The translations under genes were made by a program, and so were the position numbers. Of a stretch of 64,000 bases of DNA, positions 18,406 to 27,640 are shown piece by piece (position 1 is the first letter of the stretch; every line of letters begins with the position of its first letter). Origin of the DNA: SAR86 cluster bacterium (GTDB taxonomy: Bacteria; Pseudomonadota; Gammaproteobacteria; Magnimaribacterales; D2472); NCBI GenBank assembly GCA_023703655.1, contig CP097973.1:68701-132700 (forward strand), read 5' to 3'. The notes under the pieces were generated by a model. It did no database searches and had not been told where the DNA came from. It was given only the letters and a program-made list of their open reading frames with translations.

Positions 18406-19719
18406 TTATCCTAACTCTTCTGAGAAACCAAATTTTTTCACTTCAGATTTATTTTTTTTAAGGTCATCAAGCATCAAAATTTTGGTTTTTCTGCTACTTG
18501 CTTGAAATTTTGTCCACCATTTCCCAATATCGCTATCATCACTTGTAGCGGATTCTCTCAACAACAGAAGGTCATAGGCAGCTCTAAACCTTGGATGTTG
18601 TAGTACTTTGAATGGCTCAAACTTTGTTCTTCGTTCCAATTTAAATTGAAGTTTCCAGATATCTTTTATATAGGTATGAAAACTTCGAGGTATCGCGGTG
18701 AGTGAGAGTTGCTCGTTAAGAATTAGACCCATAGCTGAATTGAATTTTTTAAAGACTACCTTATTCTTAATTTTTGATCTTTCAATAACTCTTGGCCAAA
18801 GTAAGGCTGATAATAGAAAACCAGGCGTAACAGATTTTTTTTCTTTTACCCTATAGTCAGTATTTTTGAGAGCATGTTCTTCAAGCAAAGTTCCAAACTC
18901 TGACTGATTTGGATGAACTAAATACTTTAAAATACCGAATGACTTTAATTTACAAAAGTTTTTATAACCATTCCCAGTAAGGAATATTTTATTAAATTCA
19001 TCAAATCTCCTTGCATTTGAAACATGTGTAAGAAGATGACCTTTTAGATAAATTGCATCCTTCAACTTATTTTCTATTTTGAAGCCTAACTTTGATGCAA
19101 ATCTAATAGCTCTAAGACTTCGAACTGGATCTTCCTCAAACCTTAATAGTGGATCACCGATAGAAACAATTCTTTTATCATAAACATCAGATATTCCATT
19201 ATGTTTATCAAAAAGTTCATGTGAAATAGGATTAAAATAAATGGCATTAATTGTGAAATCTCTCCTATGACAATCATCATTTATTGAGCCCCAAACATTG
19301 TCGCGTAATATTTTTCCACTTGCGTCTTTTACAATTTGTTGATTATTTTCTGTGTTTGCACTCTCAGACCTAAAGGTTGAGACTTCTATCACCTTATTTT
19401 TTTTGTAAACATGTACCAATTTAAATCGCTTTCCTATGATTCGAGAGGCCTTGAATAATTTTCTAATTTGCTCAGGCGTTGCATCAGTTGCTATATCGAA
19501 ATCTTTGACAGCGATGCCAACAATATTATCTCGAATGCAACCACCTACTAAATAGGCATTAAAGTTCGCATCGTTAAGTTTTTTTATAATACTCAGTGCA
19601 AACTCATCGTACTCTTTATTGATGAGTAATTTGGGAGGTTTTTTCTGAAATGATCTTATTTGTTTCAAATGCTCATTGATTAAAGAATTACCCACCAAGT
19701 TGTTTTTCTTTAATTTCAT
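18406..19719 (-). CDS. pcnB: Poly(A) polymerase I
   Basis: Adds 3' poly(A) tails to RNA, promoting decay. Class II nucleotidyltransferase head: YLVGGCIRDNI followed by KDFDIATDATPEQIRKLF with the catalytic DxD, then RRDFTINAIYF and RAIRFASKLGF of the RNA-binding domain. About 437 residues compared with 465 in E. coli. CCA-adding enzyme is the alternative, but the basic C-terminal tail and dksA linkage favour PcnB. The first ATG is at 19719, overlapping dksA by 32 bases; TTG (19737) or the GTG near 19695 are other possible starts. Confidence 0.9.
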   Translation of the reverse strand: MKLKKNNLVGNSLINEHLKQIRSFQKKPPKLLINKEYDEFALSIIKKLNDANFNAYLVGGCIRDNIVGIAVKDFDIATDATPEQIRKLFKASRIIGKRFKLVHVYKKNKVIEVSTFRSESANTENNQQIVKDASGKILRDNVWGSINDDCHRRDFTINAIYFNPISHELFDKHNGISDVYDKRIVSIGDPLLRFEEDPVRSLRAIRFASKLGFKIENKLKDAIYLKGHLLTHVSNARRFDEFNKIFLTGNGYKNFCKLKSFGILKYLVHPNQSEFGTLLEEHALKNTDYRVKEKKSVTPGFLLSALLWPRVIERSKIKNKVVFKKFNSAMGLILNEQLSLTAIPRSFHTYIKDIWKLQFKLERRTKFEPFKVLQHPRFRAAYDLLLLRESATSDDSDIGKWWTKFQASSRKTKILMLDDLKKNKSEVKKFGFSEELG

Positions 19720-20218
19720 CAAGAGTTTTGCAATCAATGCAATGTGTCGCGGTAGGCCGTGCCTCTAATCTTTTTAATCCAATTTCAATTCCACAAGAGT
19801 AACAATATCCATAATCGTCTTGTTCAATCTGTTCTAAAGAGCTTGCTATTTTGTTAATAAGTTTTCTTTCTCTATCCCTGGTTCTAAGCTCAAACGCAAA
19901 TTCTTCTTCTTGCGATGCTCTATCAACAGGATCAGCAAACGTTTCACCTTTAGTCTTTAAATGATCAAATGTTTTCTGCATCTCTTCTTTCAAATGCTCT
20001 CTCCAATTAATCAACACTGCTTTAAAATGTCTTTTCATAGCTGCACTCATATATTTTTCATTTTTTTTGGGCTTATAGCTTGAAAGTTGTGGATCCTTCT
20101 TCTTAACGATCCTCTTTTTCTTAATTGGTATCGCTTTTTTTACAGCTTTTTTAACAACTGTTTTCTTCTTACTAGCTGTTTTTTTAGTTTTTGTTTTAGT
20201 ATTCTGTTTTGGAGACAT
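19688..20218 (-). CDS. dksA: RNA polymerase-binding transcription factor DksA, with Lys-rich N-terminal tail
   Basis: Partner of ppGpp in the stringent response, acting in the RNA polymerase secondary channel. The core has the coiled coil with DPVDRASQEEE at its tip (both functional aspartates present) and the zinc-finger CYSCG ... CIDC. The protein has 176 residues against 151 in E. coli; the first ~55 residues are an added or expanded tail very rich in Lys, Ala and Thr (for example KKAVKKAIPIKKKR). Such tails usually bind nucleic acid or are disordered. The gene overlaps pcnB downstream, as in the conserved dksA-pcnB pair. Confidence 0.93.
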   Translation of the reverse strand: MSPKQNTKTKTKKTASKKKTVVKKAVKKAIPIKKKRIVKKKDPQLSSYKPKKNEKYMSAAMKRHFKAVLINWREHLKEEMQKTFDHLKTKGETFADPVDRASQEEEFAFELRTRDRERKLINKIASSLEQIEQDDYGYCYSCGIEIGLKRLEARPTATHCIDCKTLDEIKEKQLGG

Positions 20219-20270
20219 TTATATTAAAAAAATTTGAAGGCGGAAAAATATCAGATAAAGGGAAATTAAT

Positions 20271-21275
20271 CTAGTTTTTTTTGAATTTTTTTAAGACCTG
20301 CGCATATCCATCCTTATCTAATCTTGGCCCAAATTTTTCAACTAATTTTGCAGCGCCATAGTTTGCAAATTCTCCACAATATTGGAGAGAAGAGCCTTGG
20401 GACAGAGCATATAAGAAACAACCTGCAAACATATCTCCTGCACCATTTGTATCAACTGGTTTAATTTTTTCAGAGTTGATCTCAATTATTTGTTCTTGAT
20501 TAATAATTGTGCAGCCTCTATCTCCTTTCGTGATTACTGTTATATAAGGCTTTTTACCAAAATACTTAATTGATTCATTTAAAGAAGATACGTTAGAGAA
20601 AGCAAGAGCTTCATCTTCATTACAAAAAATGTAATCTAATCCATATGATTCAATTTCAAAAAATCTATCTTTAAATCCTTGTACTACTCCAGGATCAGAT
20701 AATGACAAGGCTTTTTTTGGAACTTTATCAACATTACATTTTTCAAGCATCTTTAATGTTGAGTTAAAATTGTAATCGCTTGTAACTACATAACCCTCAA
20801 TATAGAACATGTTTGTGTTGAGCAGATTCTTGTAATCTATGTCTTCTTCTTTAAGATTTGAGCTAATATTTAATGCTGTTGTCATTGTTCGTTTTGCATC
20901 TGGTGTTACAAGGATCAAACATTTTCCTGTGGGTTCCTCGAAACTAGTTCTTATATTCCCAGACAAATCAATACCAATGTTATTTAGGTTTGATATATAC
21001 ATTTCTCCGTCTTTATCATTAGCAACCACGCAGGCAAGCGAGCACTTTGCACCAAAACTAGCAGCAGCTACAAGTGTATTAGTTGCTGACCCTCCACAAT
21101 CAGATACAGACTCAGCATTTTCTGCACGAAGCCTTTCTATGATTGGGGCTTGCTCATCAGCACTTGATAAGTTCATTTGATCGATCACAAGCCCTAGTTC
21201 ATCAATCAATTTATGTGTAACTTTAAATTGCGTATCAACTAGCGCATTACCGATTGCTGTAAGATTATATTTCAT
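20271..21275 (-). CDS. PfkB-family kinase, probable adenosine kinase
   Basis: 334-residue ribokinase-fold sugar/nucleoside kinase. The GGSATNTLVAAASFGAKC motif near residue 60 and the catalytic NGAGDMFAGCFLYAL near residue 280 define the family. The N-terminal AIGNALVDTQFKV and overall pattern resemble proteins annotated as adenosine kinase in Pseudomonas and marine gammaproteobacteria. Adenosine as the substrate is an inference; 2-keto-3-deoxygluconate or fructose kinases are alternatives. The start overlaps the hemL stop (ATGA). Confidence 0.8.
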   Translation of the reverse strand: MKYNLTAIGNALVDTQFKVTHKLIDELGLVIDQMNLSSADEQAPIIERLRAENAESVSDCGGSATNTLVAAASFGAKCSLACVVANDKDGEMYISNLNNIGIDLSGNIRTSFEEPTGKCLILVTPDAKRTMTTALNISSNLKEEDIDYKNLLNTNMFYIEGYVVTSDYNFNSTLKMLEKCNVDKVPKKALSLSDPGVVQGFKDRFFEIESYGLDYIFCNEDEALAFSNVSSLNESIKYFGKKPYITVITKGDRGCTIINQEQIIEINSEKIKPVDTNGAGDMFAGCFLYALSQGSSLQYCGEFANYGAAKLVEKFGPRLDKDGYAQVLKKFKKN

Positions 21276-22558
21276 GTAATTTCACTCAGAGATTTCTCCA
21301 CTTTGCTCAGAACGCCATCAATAATTTTTTTATTATGTGTTGATGAAATGAAACCTGCCTCAAATTTTGAAGGAGCAAAGTATATGCCATTTTTGAGGCA
21401 TAAATTAAAAAATTTGATAAATAAATTAGTATCAGATTCAACAACTTCAGCATAATTTCTTGGCAATTCTTTTGACATAAAGAATCCAAACATGCCTCCC
21501 AAGTTATCATAACTAAAGTTTATGTTTTTTTGTTGCATTAGCCGGCTAATCTCAGTCAACATGTATGATGAGAGTTTTTGGAGCTTGTTGTAAGGCGATA
21601 TGCGCTCTAGTTCCTTGATAAGTGCAACACCGGCTGACATCGCTAGGGGATTTCCAGAAAGTGTTCCAGCTTGATAGATTGGACCATCAGGTGCTAATTG
21701 ATCCATGATCTTTGAATCTCCACCGAATGCTCCTACTGGTAACCCACCTCCAATGATTTTTCCAAGTGCAGTAAGATCTGGTGAAATTTTATAAACATCT
21801 TGAGCCCCACCCATTGCTACTCTAAAACCAGTCATAACCTCATCAAAGATGAGCAAGGTTTTATTTTTTTTTGTTTTGTCCCTTAAAAGTTCAAGAAAAG
21901 ATTTTTCAGATTTGATGAAGCCCATATTTCCTGCTATGGGCTCGATTATGACGGCAGCTAAATCTTTTTTTACTGTGTTAAAAGCTTTTAGAAATGCTTT
22001 TTCATCATTGTATGGAACAGAGATCGTATATTTTGCTAACTCATCAGGTATACCTGGTGAGTCTGGTAATCCAAAAGTTGAAACACCTGAACCTGCTTTT
22101 ATTAGCAGAGAATCTACATGACCATGATAACAACCATCAAATTTGATAATAGCATTTCTTCCTGTATAACCTCTTGCTAATCGAATACAACTCATCGTAG
22201 CTTCGGTACCTGAATTAACCATCCTAACTTTTTGAATTGATTTAACATTTTTCTTTACGAGTTTAGCCATCTCATTTTCAACTTTTGATGGAGCACCATA
22301 ACTAATTCCTTTCTTCATCTGTCTCTTCATTGCATTAAGTATCTTTAGATTAGAGTGTCCCAAGATCATTGGCCCCCATGATCCAATAAAATCAACATAT
22401 TTATTTCCATCCTCATCGTGTAAAAATGGACCTTTTGCAGATTTAAAGAAGATAGGATTTGACTTTACATTTTTGAACGCTCTTACGGGTGAATTAACTC
22501 CGCCAGGCATTAATTTTTTTGCGTCCTTGTATAGGCTTGTTGAAATGTTTTTTTTCAT
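21272..22558 (-). CDS. hemL: Glutamate-1-semialdehyde 2,1-aminomutase
   Basis: PLP enzyme making 5-aminolevulinate in the C5 tetrapyrrole pathway. 428 residues, as expected. The N-terminus LMPGGVNSPVRAF is diagnostic; LIFDEVMTGFRV carries the cofactor Asp and TALGKIIGGGLPVGAFGG the Schiff-base lysine. It overlaps thiE by one base and the PfkB kinase by four, giving a thiE-hemL-kinase operon. thiE-hemL pairing is common in Pseudomonas-like genomes. Confidence 0.97.
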   Translation of the reverse strand: MKKNISTSLYKDAKKLMPGGVNSPVRAFKNVKSNPIFFKSAKGPFLHDEDGNKYVDFIGSWGPMILGHSNLKILNAMKRQMKKGISYGAPSKVENEMAKLVKKNVKSIQKVRMVNSGTEATMSCIRLARGYTGRNAIIKFDGCYHGHVDSLLIKAGSGVSTFGLPDSPGIPDELAKYTISVPYNDEKAFLKAFNTVKKDLAAVIIEPIAGNMGFIKSEKSFLELLRDKTKKNKTLLIFDEVMTGFRVAMGGAQDVYKISPDLTALGKIIGGGLPVGAFGGDSKIMDQLAPDGPIYQAGTLSGNPLAMSAGVALIKELERISPYNKLQKLSSYMLTEISRLMQQKNINFSYDNLGGMFGFFMSKELPRNYAEVVESDTNLFIKFFNLCLKNGIYFAPSKFEAGFISSTHNKKIIDGVLSKVEKSLSEIT

Positions 22559-23175
22559 TATTTTTTTGCTAGCATAAAAAGTTTATCTAGGTCATCACAT
22601 TCCATTATGCCCTTAGATGCGGCAATCATTTCAAAGTTTTTTAGTTCGTAATCATCAATGTTTGATAAATCAATGCCGCCAATAATAGTTTTTGGCAATA
22701 ACGAGAAATTACTAACTTTCTTTAACTCCTTTTTATTCATCTTTTTGGCATTTTGCTTCGTAAGGGAATGCGTATATGAACCAAACGATACATAGTCTAT
22801 TTCATATCTGACTGCATCTTTTGCAAGATTAAAATTGTTATAACAACTTACACCGATTATTTTATCATTTGAAATGTATTTAACTAAATCTAGGGGAATA
22901 TCACTTTGACCTAGGTGAATACCGTCAAAACTGAATCGATCTAACAAAGTATAAAAATTGTTTACAATATTTATAGATTCATAACTCTTAACTTTATCTA
23001 TTGCATTTAGTATCTTTTCCTCATGCTCAATAAAAAAGTTTTCACTATTGAACCTATATTGCAATAGATTTAAGCCTAGATCTAAAGATTTTGACAAAAT
23101 ATTATCAAAATCGTGAGATAAAAACTGATTCTCACCCACGATAAAATATAATCCCCTTAATTTATTGCTAAACAT
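22558..23175 (-). CDS. thiE: Thiamine-phosphate synthase
   Basis: Joins HMP pyrophosphate and thiazole phosphate to make thiamine phosphate. TIM-barrel protein of 205 residues. LQYRFN corresponds to the pyrimidine-binding LQxR motif, FDGIHLGQSDIPL to GxHxGQxD, and VSFGSYTHSLTK to the GPxxxTxTK region, here diverged. The C-terminal TIIGGIDLSNI matches the GG(I/V) phosphate site. The sequence is more diverged than usual, but linkage to hemL supports the call. The 35-base upstream gap is too short for a TPP riboswitch. Confidence 0.87.
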   Translation of the reverse strand: MFSNKLRGLYFIVGENQFLSHDFDNILSKSLDLGLNLLQYRFNSENFFIEHEEKILNAIDKVKSYESINIVNNFYTLLDRFSFDGIHLGQSDIPLDLVKYISNDKIIGVSCYNNFNLAKDAVRYEIDYVSFGSYTHSLTKQNAKKMNKKELKKVSNFSLLPKTIIGGIDLSNIDDYELKNFEMIAASKGIMECDDLDKLFMLAKK

Positions 23176-23210
23176 TTTGATTTATTCGTTATTATTGTAT
23201 CGTTCCTAAT

Positions 23211-23738
23211 ATGAGTAAAATCCTTTTTTTATATTCATCAACAGATGGCCATACGATAAAAATAAGTAAGATTATGATGCAGCAATTCTCATTGTCTAAT
23301 CATAAGGTCGACTTAATGGATTGTAATCAAATGCCCACAATAAACTTTTCTGATTATGATAAGTTTTTACTTGGCGCCAGCATAAGATATGGTAATTATA
23401 ATAAAAATATTCTTAAATTCATAAATCATAATTTAGCCGAAATACAAAAACTTAAGAATGGTTTCTTTACTGTGAATGCTGTGGCCAGAAAACCAGAAAA
23501 ACAAACACCCGATACCAATCCTTATGTAAGCAAGTTTTTAAGGCTTTCATCTTGGCAACCCAATAAAATTGGAGTATTTGCAGGCAGGATCGATTATCCG
23601 CAGTATCGATTCTTTGACAAACACATTATTAGATTCATTATGTTTATAACAGGTGGACCAACCGATACTTCAAAGTCATATGAATTTACTGATTGGAATG
23701 CCGTCAAAAAGTTTACAGAGGACTTTGATTTGTTGTAA
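23211..23738 (+). CDS. hemG: Flavodoxin-like protoporphyrinogen oxidase HemG
   Basis: 175-residue flavodoxin-fold protein. The N-terminal FMN loop YSSTDGHTIKIS and the GASIRYGNYNKNILKFI segment are typical of HemG, which oxidises protoporphyrinogen IX and passes electrons to quinones. C-terminal FTGG-like and GPTDTSK-(YEFTDW) features also fit. The neighbouring thiE-hemL pair and erpA place it in a tetrapyrrole and iron cofactor neighbourhood. It diverges from thiE across 35 bases. Confidence 0.88.
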   Translation: MSKILFLYSSTDGHTIKISKIMMQQFSLSNHKVDLMDCNQMPTINFSDYDKFLLGASIRYGNYNKNILKFINHNLAEIQKLKNGFFTVNAVARKPEKQTPDTNPYVSKFLRLSSWQPNKIGVFAGRIDYPQYRFFDKHIIRFIMFITGGPTDTSKSYEFTDWNAVKKFTEDFDLL

Positions 23739-23751
23739 CTATAAATATAAT
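23724..23751 (+). promoter_or_regulatory. Probable promoter of erpA
   Basis: TTTGAT (23724-23729) and a perfect TATAAT (23746-23751) with a 16-base spacer. The -35 element lies inside the end of hemG. Only 11 bases separate the -10 box from the erpA ATG, predicting a leader of about five nucleotides. Confidence 0.5.
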
Positions 23752-23762
23752 ATTCTATTGCG

Positions 23763-24092
23763 ATGACAAAACAATCAATAACCGTTACTGAATCTGCCAA
23801 AACTAGGATCTTAAATCTTGTTGAAACATCGGATTCAAACAAATTCAGAGTTTACGTAACTGGAGGAGGTTGCTCAGGTTTTCAATATGGTTTTAAATTT
23901 GACCAAGAAATAGCATTCGATGACGATGAAATTAATTTTACTGATTTTAGCGTTGTTTTAGACTCACTTTCATATCCATATTTGTATGGCTCAACACTAG
24001 ATTTTGTAGAGGACTTGTCAGGTTCAAAATTTGTAATCAACAATCCAAATGCAAAAACTACATGCGGTTGTGGAGAATCTTTTTCTATCTAA
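23763..24092 (+). CDS. erpA: Iron-sulfur cluster insertion protein ErpA
   Basis: A-type Fe-S carrier of 109 residues delivering clusters to apoproteins. The three conserved cysteines are present: GGGCSGFQYGF near residue 38 and the C-terminal TTCGCGESFSI. The protein lacks the longer N-terminus of NfuA and matches ErpA in length. erpA next to anmK, an M23 peptidase and tyrS is the conserved Pseudomonas-type order. The 3' end overlaps anmK on the other strand by eight bases. Confidence 0.95.
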   Translation: MTKQSITVTESAKTRILNLVETSDSNKFRVYVTGGGCSGFQYGFKFDQEIAFDDDEINFTDFSVVLDSLSYPYLYGSTLDFVEDLSGSKFVINNPNAKTTCGCGESFSI

Positions 24093-25170
24093 TTTCAGTA
24101 ATCGAACCTAGATATCCGTAAACTAATCCCTTAGACGTAAAGACCTTTGATTTAATCCTACGAATGGCATTTCTTGCTAACCATGCAAAAGTCATTGCCT
24201 CTAAATAATCTGGATCGACGCCAAGGATATTAGTGCTTTGAATCTTATGATCTAAAAACCTCTCTAAATTGTTTAGGAGTGTTGTGTTATAAATTCCTCC
24301 ACCACACGCATAAATTTCTATTGGCCCATCAACAATTTTATTAATTTCTTTTGAAATTATGAGTGCTGAAAATTCATTTAATGTTGCAACACAGTCACTT
24401 GGATTTTTAGCTAGTAATTTTTTTGGAATAAAATCATAGTTAAATAACTCTTTGCCTGTGGTTTTGGGATATCTTTTTCTAAAGAAGCTATGCTTTAGCA
24501 TTGATTTGAGGCTAGCATTATCAACTTTTCCTTTTGAAGCTAATTTTCCATTTTTATCAAATTTAATGCCTAATTTCCTTTGACAATATATATCTACTAG
24601 AGCATTTGCAGGACCAATATCTGTGCCCAAAATTGTACCTCTGTCCAACAAAGTAATGTTTGCAATACCCCCAAGATTCAGGATTAATCTTTTTTTTCTT
24701 GCTCCAAATAGTTCTGCATGAAAATATGTTGTAAGTGGAGCTCCTTCTCCACCAAGAGCAATATGTGAATTTCTAAAGTTACTGACAACTTTAACCCCAT
24801 TATTTGATGCAATTAAGTTTGGATCACCTAGTTGCATTGTGAATGGATTTTTATCCTTTGGTGCGTGCCATACAGTTTGTCCGGCAAGACCAATTGCTTC
24901 AATTTTTTTTGAGCGCAATTCTCTTTTAGAAATTAATTTTTCAGCACATTGACTAAATTTTTTTGAAATTTCTTGGTTTAGTTCACCAAAATGTCTTGCT
25001 GAGACCTTCTCACCTTGAGACAAGTCGATAATTCTTCTCTGTAAATCATTATGAATTTGAGTTGTGTGTTTGGCTAAGATTAATGGTCTTTTCTTTGAGA
25101 AATCTACAGCGCACGCATCAATAGCATCTGCACTAGTGCCACTCATGATCCCAATGTATATAGACGACAT
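24085..25170 (-). CDS. anmK: Anhydro-N-acetylmuramic acid kinase
   Basis: Peptidoglycan-recycling kinase that hydrolyses and phosphorylates 1,6-anhydroMurNAc to MurNAc-6-phosphate. 361 residues. The N-terminal GIMSGTSADAIDACAVDF is diagnostic; AGQTVWH, LNLGGIANITLL and CGGGIYNTTLL are ASKHA-fold ATP and sugar motifs. It feeds the same recycling route as mpl elsewhere in the window. The M23 peptidase gene lies 24 bases upstream on the same strand, probably in one transcript. Confidence 0.95.
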   Translation of the reverse strand: MSSIYIGIMSGTSADAIDACAVDFSKKRPLILAKHTTQIHNDLQRRIIDLSQGEKVSARHFGELNQEISKKFSQCAEKLISKRELRSKKIEAIGLAGQTVWHAPKDKNPFTMQLGDPNLIASNNGVKVVSNFRNSHIALGGEGAPLTTYFHAELFGARKKRLILNLGGIANITLLDRGTILGTDIGPANALVDIYCQRKLGIKFDKNGKLASKGKVDNASLKSMLKHSFFRKRYPKTTGKELFNYDFIPKKLLAKNPSDCVATLNEFSALIISKEINKIVDGPIEIYACGGGIYNTTLLNNLERFLDHKIQSTNILGVDPDYLEAMTFAWLARNAIRRIKSKVFTSKGLVYGYLGSITEIR

Positions 25171-25194
25171 AATTAGTTACAAATCACTCCAAAT

Positions 25195-26424
25195 TCATTT
25201 CATTATCAGCACAGTTTTATCAAGTGCAATCATTAAATTATTAAACTCGTTTATTTTATCATTTGGTACTGGTTCAGTACTTGGCAGTTTTACTTTAACT
25301 GGATCTGTTTTAAGTTTTCCAACCATAAACTCATAATGAAGATGCGGTGCTGTTGCTAAACCCGAATCACCAACATAACCAATGAGATCTCCTTGTTTGA
25401 TCTTAGATCCTACTTTGAGATCTGTATTAAATTTATCTAGGTGCGCATATAAAGTTTTTATTTCTCCACCGTGTCTAATCTCAATGGTATTACCATATCC
25501 ACCTCGAACACCAATAGACATGATTACTCCATCACCAGTTGATCTTACTGGCGTTCCTCGAGCTGCAGCATAATCGACTCCACTATGCGCACGAATCGTA
25601 TTCAAGATTGGATGCTTTCTGTTTGGATTAAAATGGGAACTAATGTAATTAAAAGATAATGGAGCCCTTAGGAAAGCTTTTTTTAGACTGTTACCATATT
25701 GATCAAAGTAAGTTATTTTTCCATCTCTGTTTGAAAATCTATAAGCTTTAAATTGATTATATCTTCCAATAAATTTTGCATACAAGATGCTACCATTGTC
25801 TATTTTTTCGCCATTTACATATCCGGTCTCATACAGTACCTCAAAACGTTCACCACCCTTTATATCAAAAATAAAGTCTATATCCCATCCAAAAATGTAT
25901 GCAAAATCCATCAAAATGCTTTCAGGAATATTTCCATTTAATCCTGCCATAAAAAAATTATTTTCGATTATTCCAGTTCTAAATTCTTTTATAAATTTGG
26001 GTTTATATTTGACTTCTTTGACTTGAGGATTTTGTAAATTTTCAACAAAGTATGTAACACGTGGACTTTTTGTGAGAGTGATAGAGTCTAATTTTTCACC
26101 AATAAATTTAAAAATAAATTTTTCACCAGGCTTAAGATCTGAAAATGATTTTTTAAATTCGCTGTTAAGAATTTCATAAGTTAAATTTTTCGGTACTTTG
26201 TATTTTTCAAAAATTACGGTCATATTTTCCCCGGACTCAACCTCATGAAATGTATTATGGATTAACAAAATATTAGGAATTGCGATTGACTCTGATAAGT
26301 TTATTTCTTGTATCACCGGTTTAAGTTCAGCTTTTAAAATATAAAAAACAAATAATCCAAATAAGAATATTAATAAAATTACAATTAATAGAATATTTAG
26401 GCTTAGTTTTTTTAGTAATGCCAT
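25195..26424 (-). CDS. mepM: M23 family peptidoglycan DD-endopeptidase (MepM-like)
   Basis: Zinc metallopeptidase cutting peptide crosslinks of peptidoglycan in the periplasm. An N-terminal membrane anchor (about 8-30) is followed by an OapA/LysM-like region (VESGENMTVIFEKYKVPKN). The C-terminal LytM catalytic domain carries HSGVDYAAARGTPV and LHYEF, with the His and Asp zinc ligands and the HxH motif. 409 residues, in line with MepM/YebA. The genomic context erpA-anmK-M23-tyrS is conserved. Confidence 0.92.
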   Translation of the reverse strand: MALLKKLSLNILLIVILLIFLFGLFVFYILKAELKPVIQEINLSESIAIPNILLIHNTFHEVESGENMTVIFEKYKVPKNLTYEILNSEFKKSFSDLKPGEKFIFKFIGEKLDSITLTKSPRVTYFVENLQNPQVKEVKYKPKFIKEFRTGIIENNFFMAGLNGNIPESILMDFAYIFGWDIDFIFDIKGGERFEVLYETGYVNGEKIDNGSILYAKFIGRYNQFKAYRFSNRDGKITYFDQYGNSLKKAFLRAPLSFNYISSHFNPNRKHPILNTIRAHSGVDYAAARGTPVRSTGDGVIMSIGVRGGYGNTIEIRHGGEIKTLYAHLDKFNTDLKVGSKIKQGDLIGYVGDSGLATAPHLHYEFMVGKLKTDPVKVKLPSTEPVPNDKINEFNNLMIALDKTVLIMK

Positions 26425-26432
26425 TCAATCTA

Positions 26433-26438
26433 TATAAT
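26433..26438 (+). promoter_or_regulatory. -10 box of tyrS
   Basis: A perfect TATAAT occurs 11 bases upstream of the tyrS ATG in the 25-base divergent gap. The -35 region (TTTTAG at a 17-base spacer) is weak. It predicts a leader of roughly five nucleotides, too short for a ribosome-binding site. Confidence 0.45.
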
Positions 26439-26449
26439 AAACAAATATT

Positions 26450-27640
26450 ATGAAAGATGCTTTTGAGAAGATCTTACGAGGCACTGATGAACTTATTGGT
26501 GAAAAGGAGCTCAAGGAGAAACTTGCTGAAAAGGTAAAGTTAAACATAAAAGTTGGTTTTGACCCAACAGCTCCTGATTTACATTTAGGTCACACAGTAC
26601 TTATAAATAAGATGAAACACCTACAGGATTTAGGTCACAACATTATTTTTGTTATTGGTGATTTCACAGGCATGATCGGAGACCCATCTGGTAAGAATAA
26701 AACTAGGCCCGCACTTACAAACTCAAAGGTACAAAAAAACGCAAAGACCTATAAAGAACAAATATACAAGATCTTAGATCCAAAAAAAACGGATATAAGG
26801 TTTAATTCGGAATGGTGTAATAAACTTGGAGCAGATGGCCTAATTGAATTAGCTGCAAAATATAATTTAGCAAGAATGTTAGAGAGAGATGACTTCAATT
26901 CAAGATACAAAGCTAATCAGAGCATATCATTGCACGAACTTATTTATCCCCTTATACAAGCTTACGATTCAGTTTTTCTAAAAGCAGACATGGAGTTAGG
27001 TGGAACAGATCAAAAGTTTAATCTGCTTGTCGGCAGAGAAATCCAAAAAAATTATGGGCTTCAACCTCAAATTATATTAACTGTACCAATTTTAGAAGGG
27101 TTAGATGGTGTTAAGAAGATGTCAAAATCATTAAATAACTTTGTTGGTATAGATGAATCTCCTGATGATATGTTCGGGAAAATTATGTCTGTTTCTGATG
27201 AATTAATGTGGAGATGGTATGAACTATTAAGTTTTAAATCTCAAAAAGAGATCCAAGAGCAAAAAAAACAAGTAAAAAATGGCCTCAATCCGAAAGAAGT
27301 AAAGATTGCTTTAGCAGATGAAATCATTACAAGATTCCACGATAAAGAATCAGCTAAGCAGGCGCAAATTAATTTCACCAACCAATTCACAAATAAACAA
27401 AAGCCAACAGATATTGAAGAATTTGAATGCGCAATTGCAGATTCAAGCATTCCACTAGCAAACCTGCTAAAGATTGCTGATATGGTTAAAAGTTCCTCCG
27501 AGGGAATTAGAATGATCAAACAAGGAGCTGTAAAAATCAATGATCAAAAAGTTGCAGATCATAAATATACAGTTAAAAAGCAATCAAACGACACATATCA
27601 GGTTGGCAAAAGAAAGTTTAAAAAAATAAGGGTTAAGTAA
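26450..27640 (+). CDS. tyrS: Tyrosyl-tRNA synthetase (TyrZ type)
   Basis: Class I aminoacyl-tRNA synthetase charging tRNA-Tyr. 396 residues. The HIGH motif appears as PDLHLGHT, the KMSKS motif is intact ([10 protein letters not shown]), and the C-terminus holds an S4 RNA-binding domain ([17 protein letters not shown]). KMSKS rather than KFGKT puts it in the TyrZ group, as in Pseudomonas. The stop overlaps the start of the next gene (TAATG). In many relatives an rRNA operon follows; none does here. Confidence 0.97.
   Translation: MKDAFEKILRGTDELIGEKELKEKLAEKVKLNIKVGFDPTAPDLHLGHTVLINKMKHLQDLGHNIIFVIGDFTGMIGDPSGKNKTRPALTNSKVQKNAKTYKEQIYKILDPKKTDIRFNSEWCNKLGADGLIELAAKYNLARMLERDDFNSRYKANQSISLHELIYPLIQAYDSVFLKADMELGGTDQKFNLLVGREIQKNYGLQPQIILTVPILEGLDGVKKMSKSLNNFVGIDESPDDMFGKIMSVSDELMWRWYELLSFKSQKEIQEQKKQVKNGLNPKEVKIALADEIITRFHDKESAKQAQINFTNQFTNKQKPTDIEEFECAIADSSIPLANLLKIADMVKSSSEGIRMIKQGAVKINDQKVADHKYTVKKQSNDTYQVGKRKFKKIRVK

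Noticed and set aside
23176-23210. TPP riboswitch upstream of thiE
   Set aside because: The gap is only 35 bases, far too short for the riboswitch, and no THI-box sequence is present.
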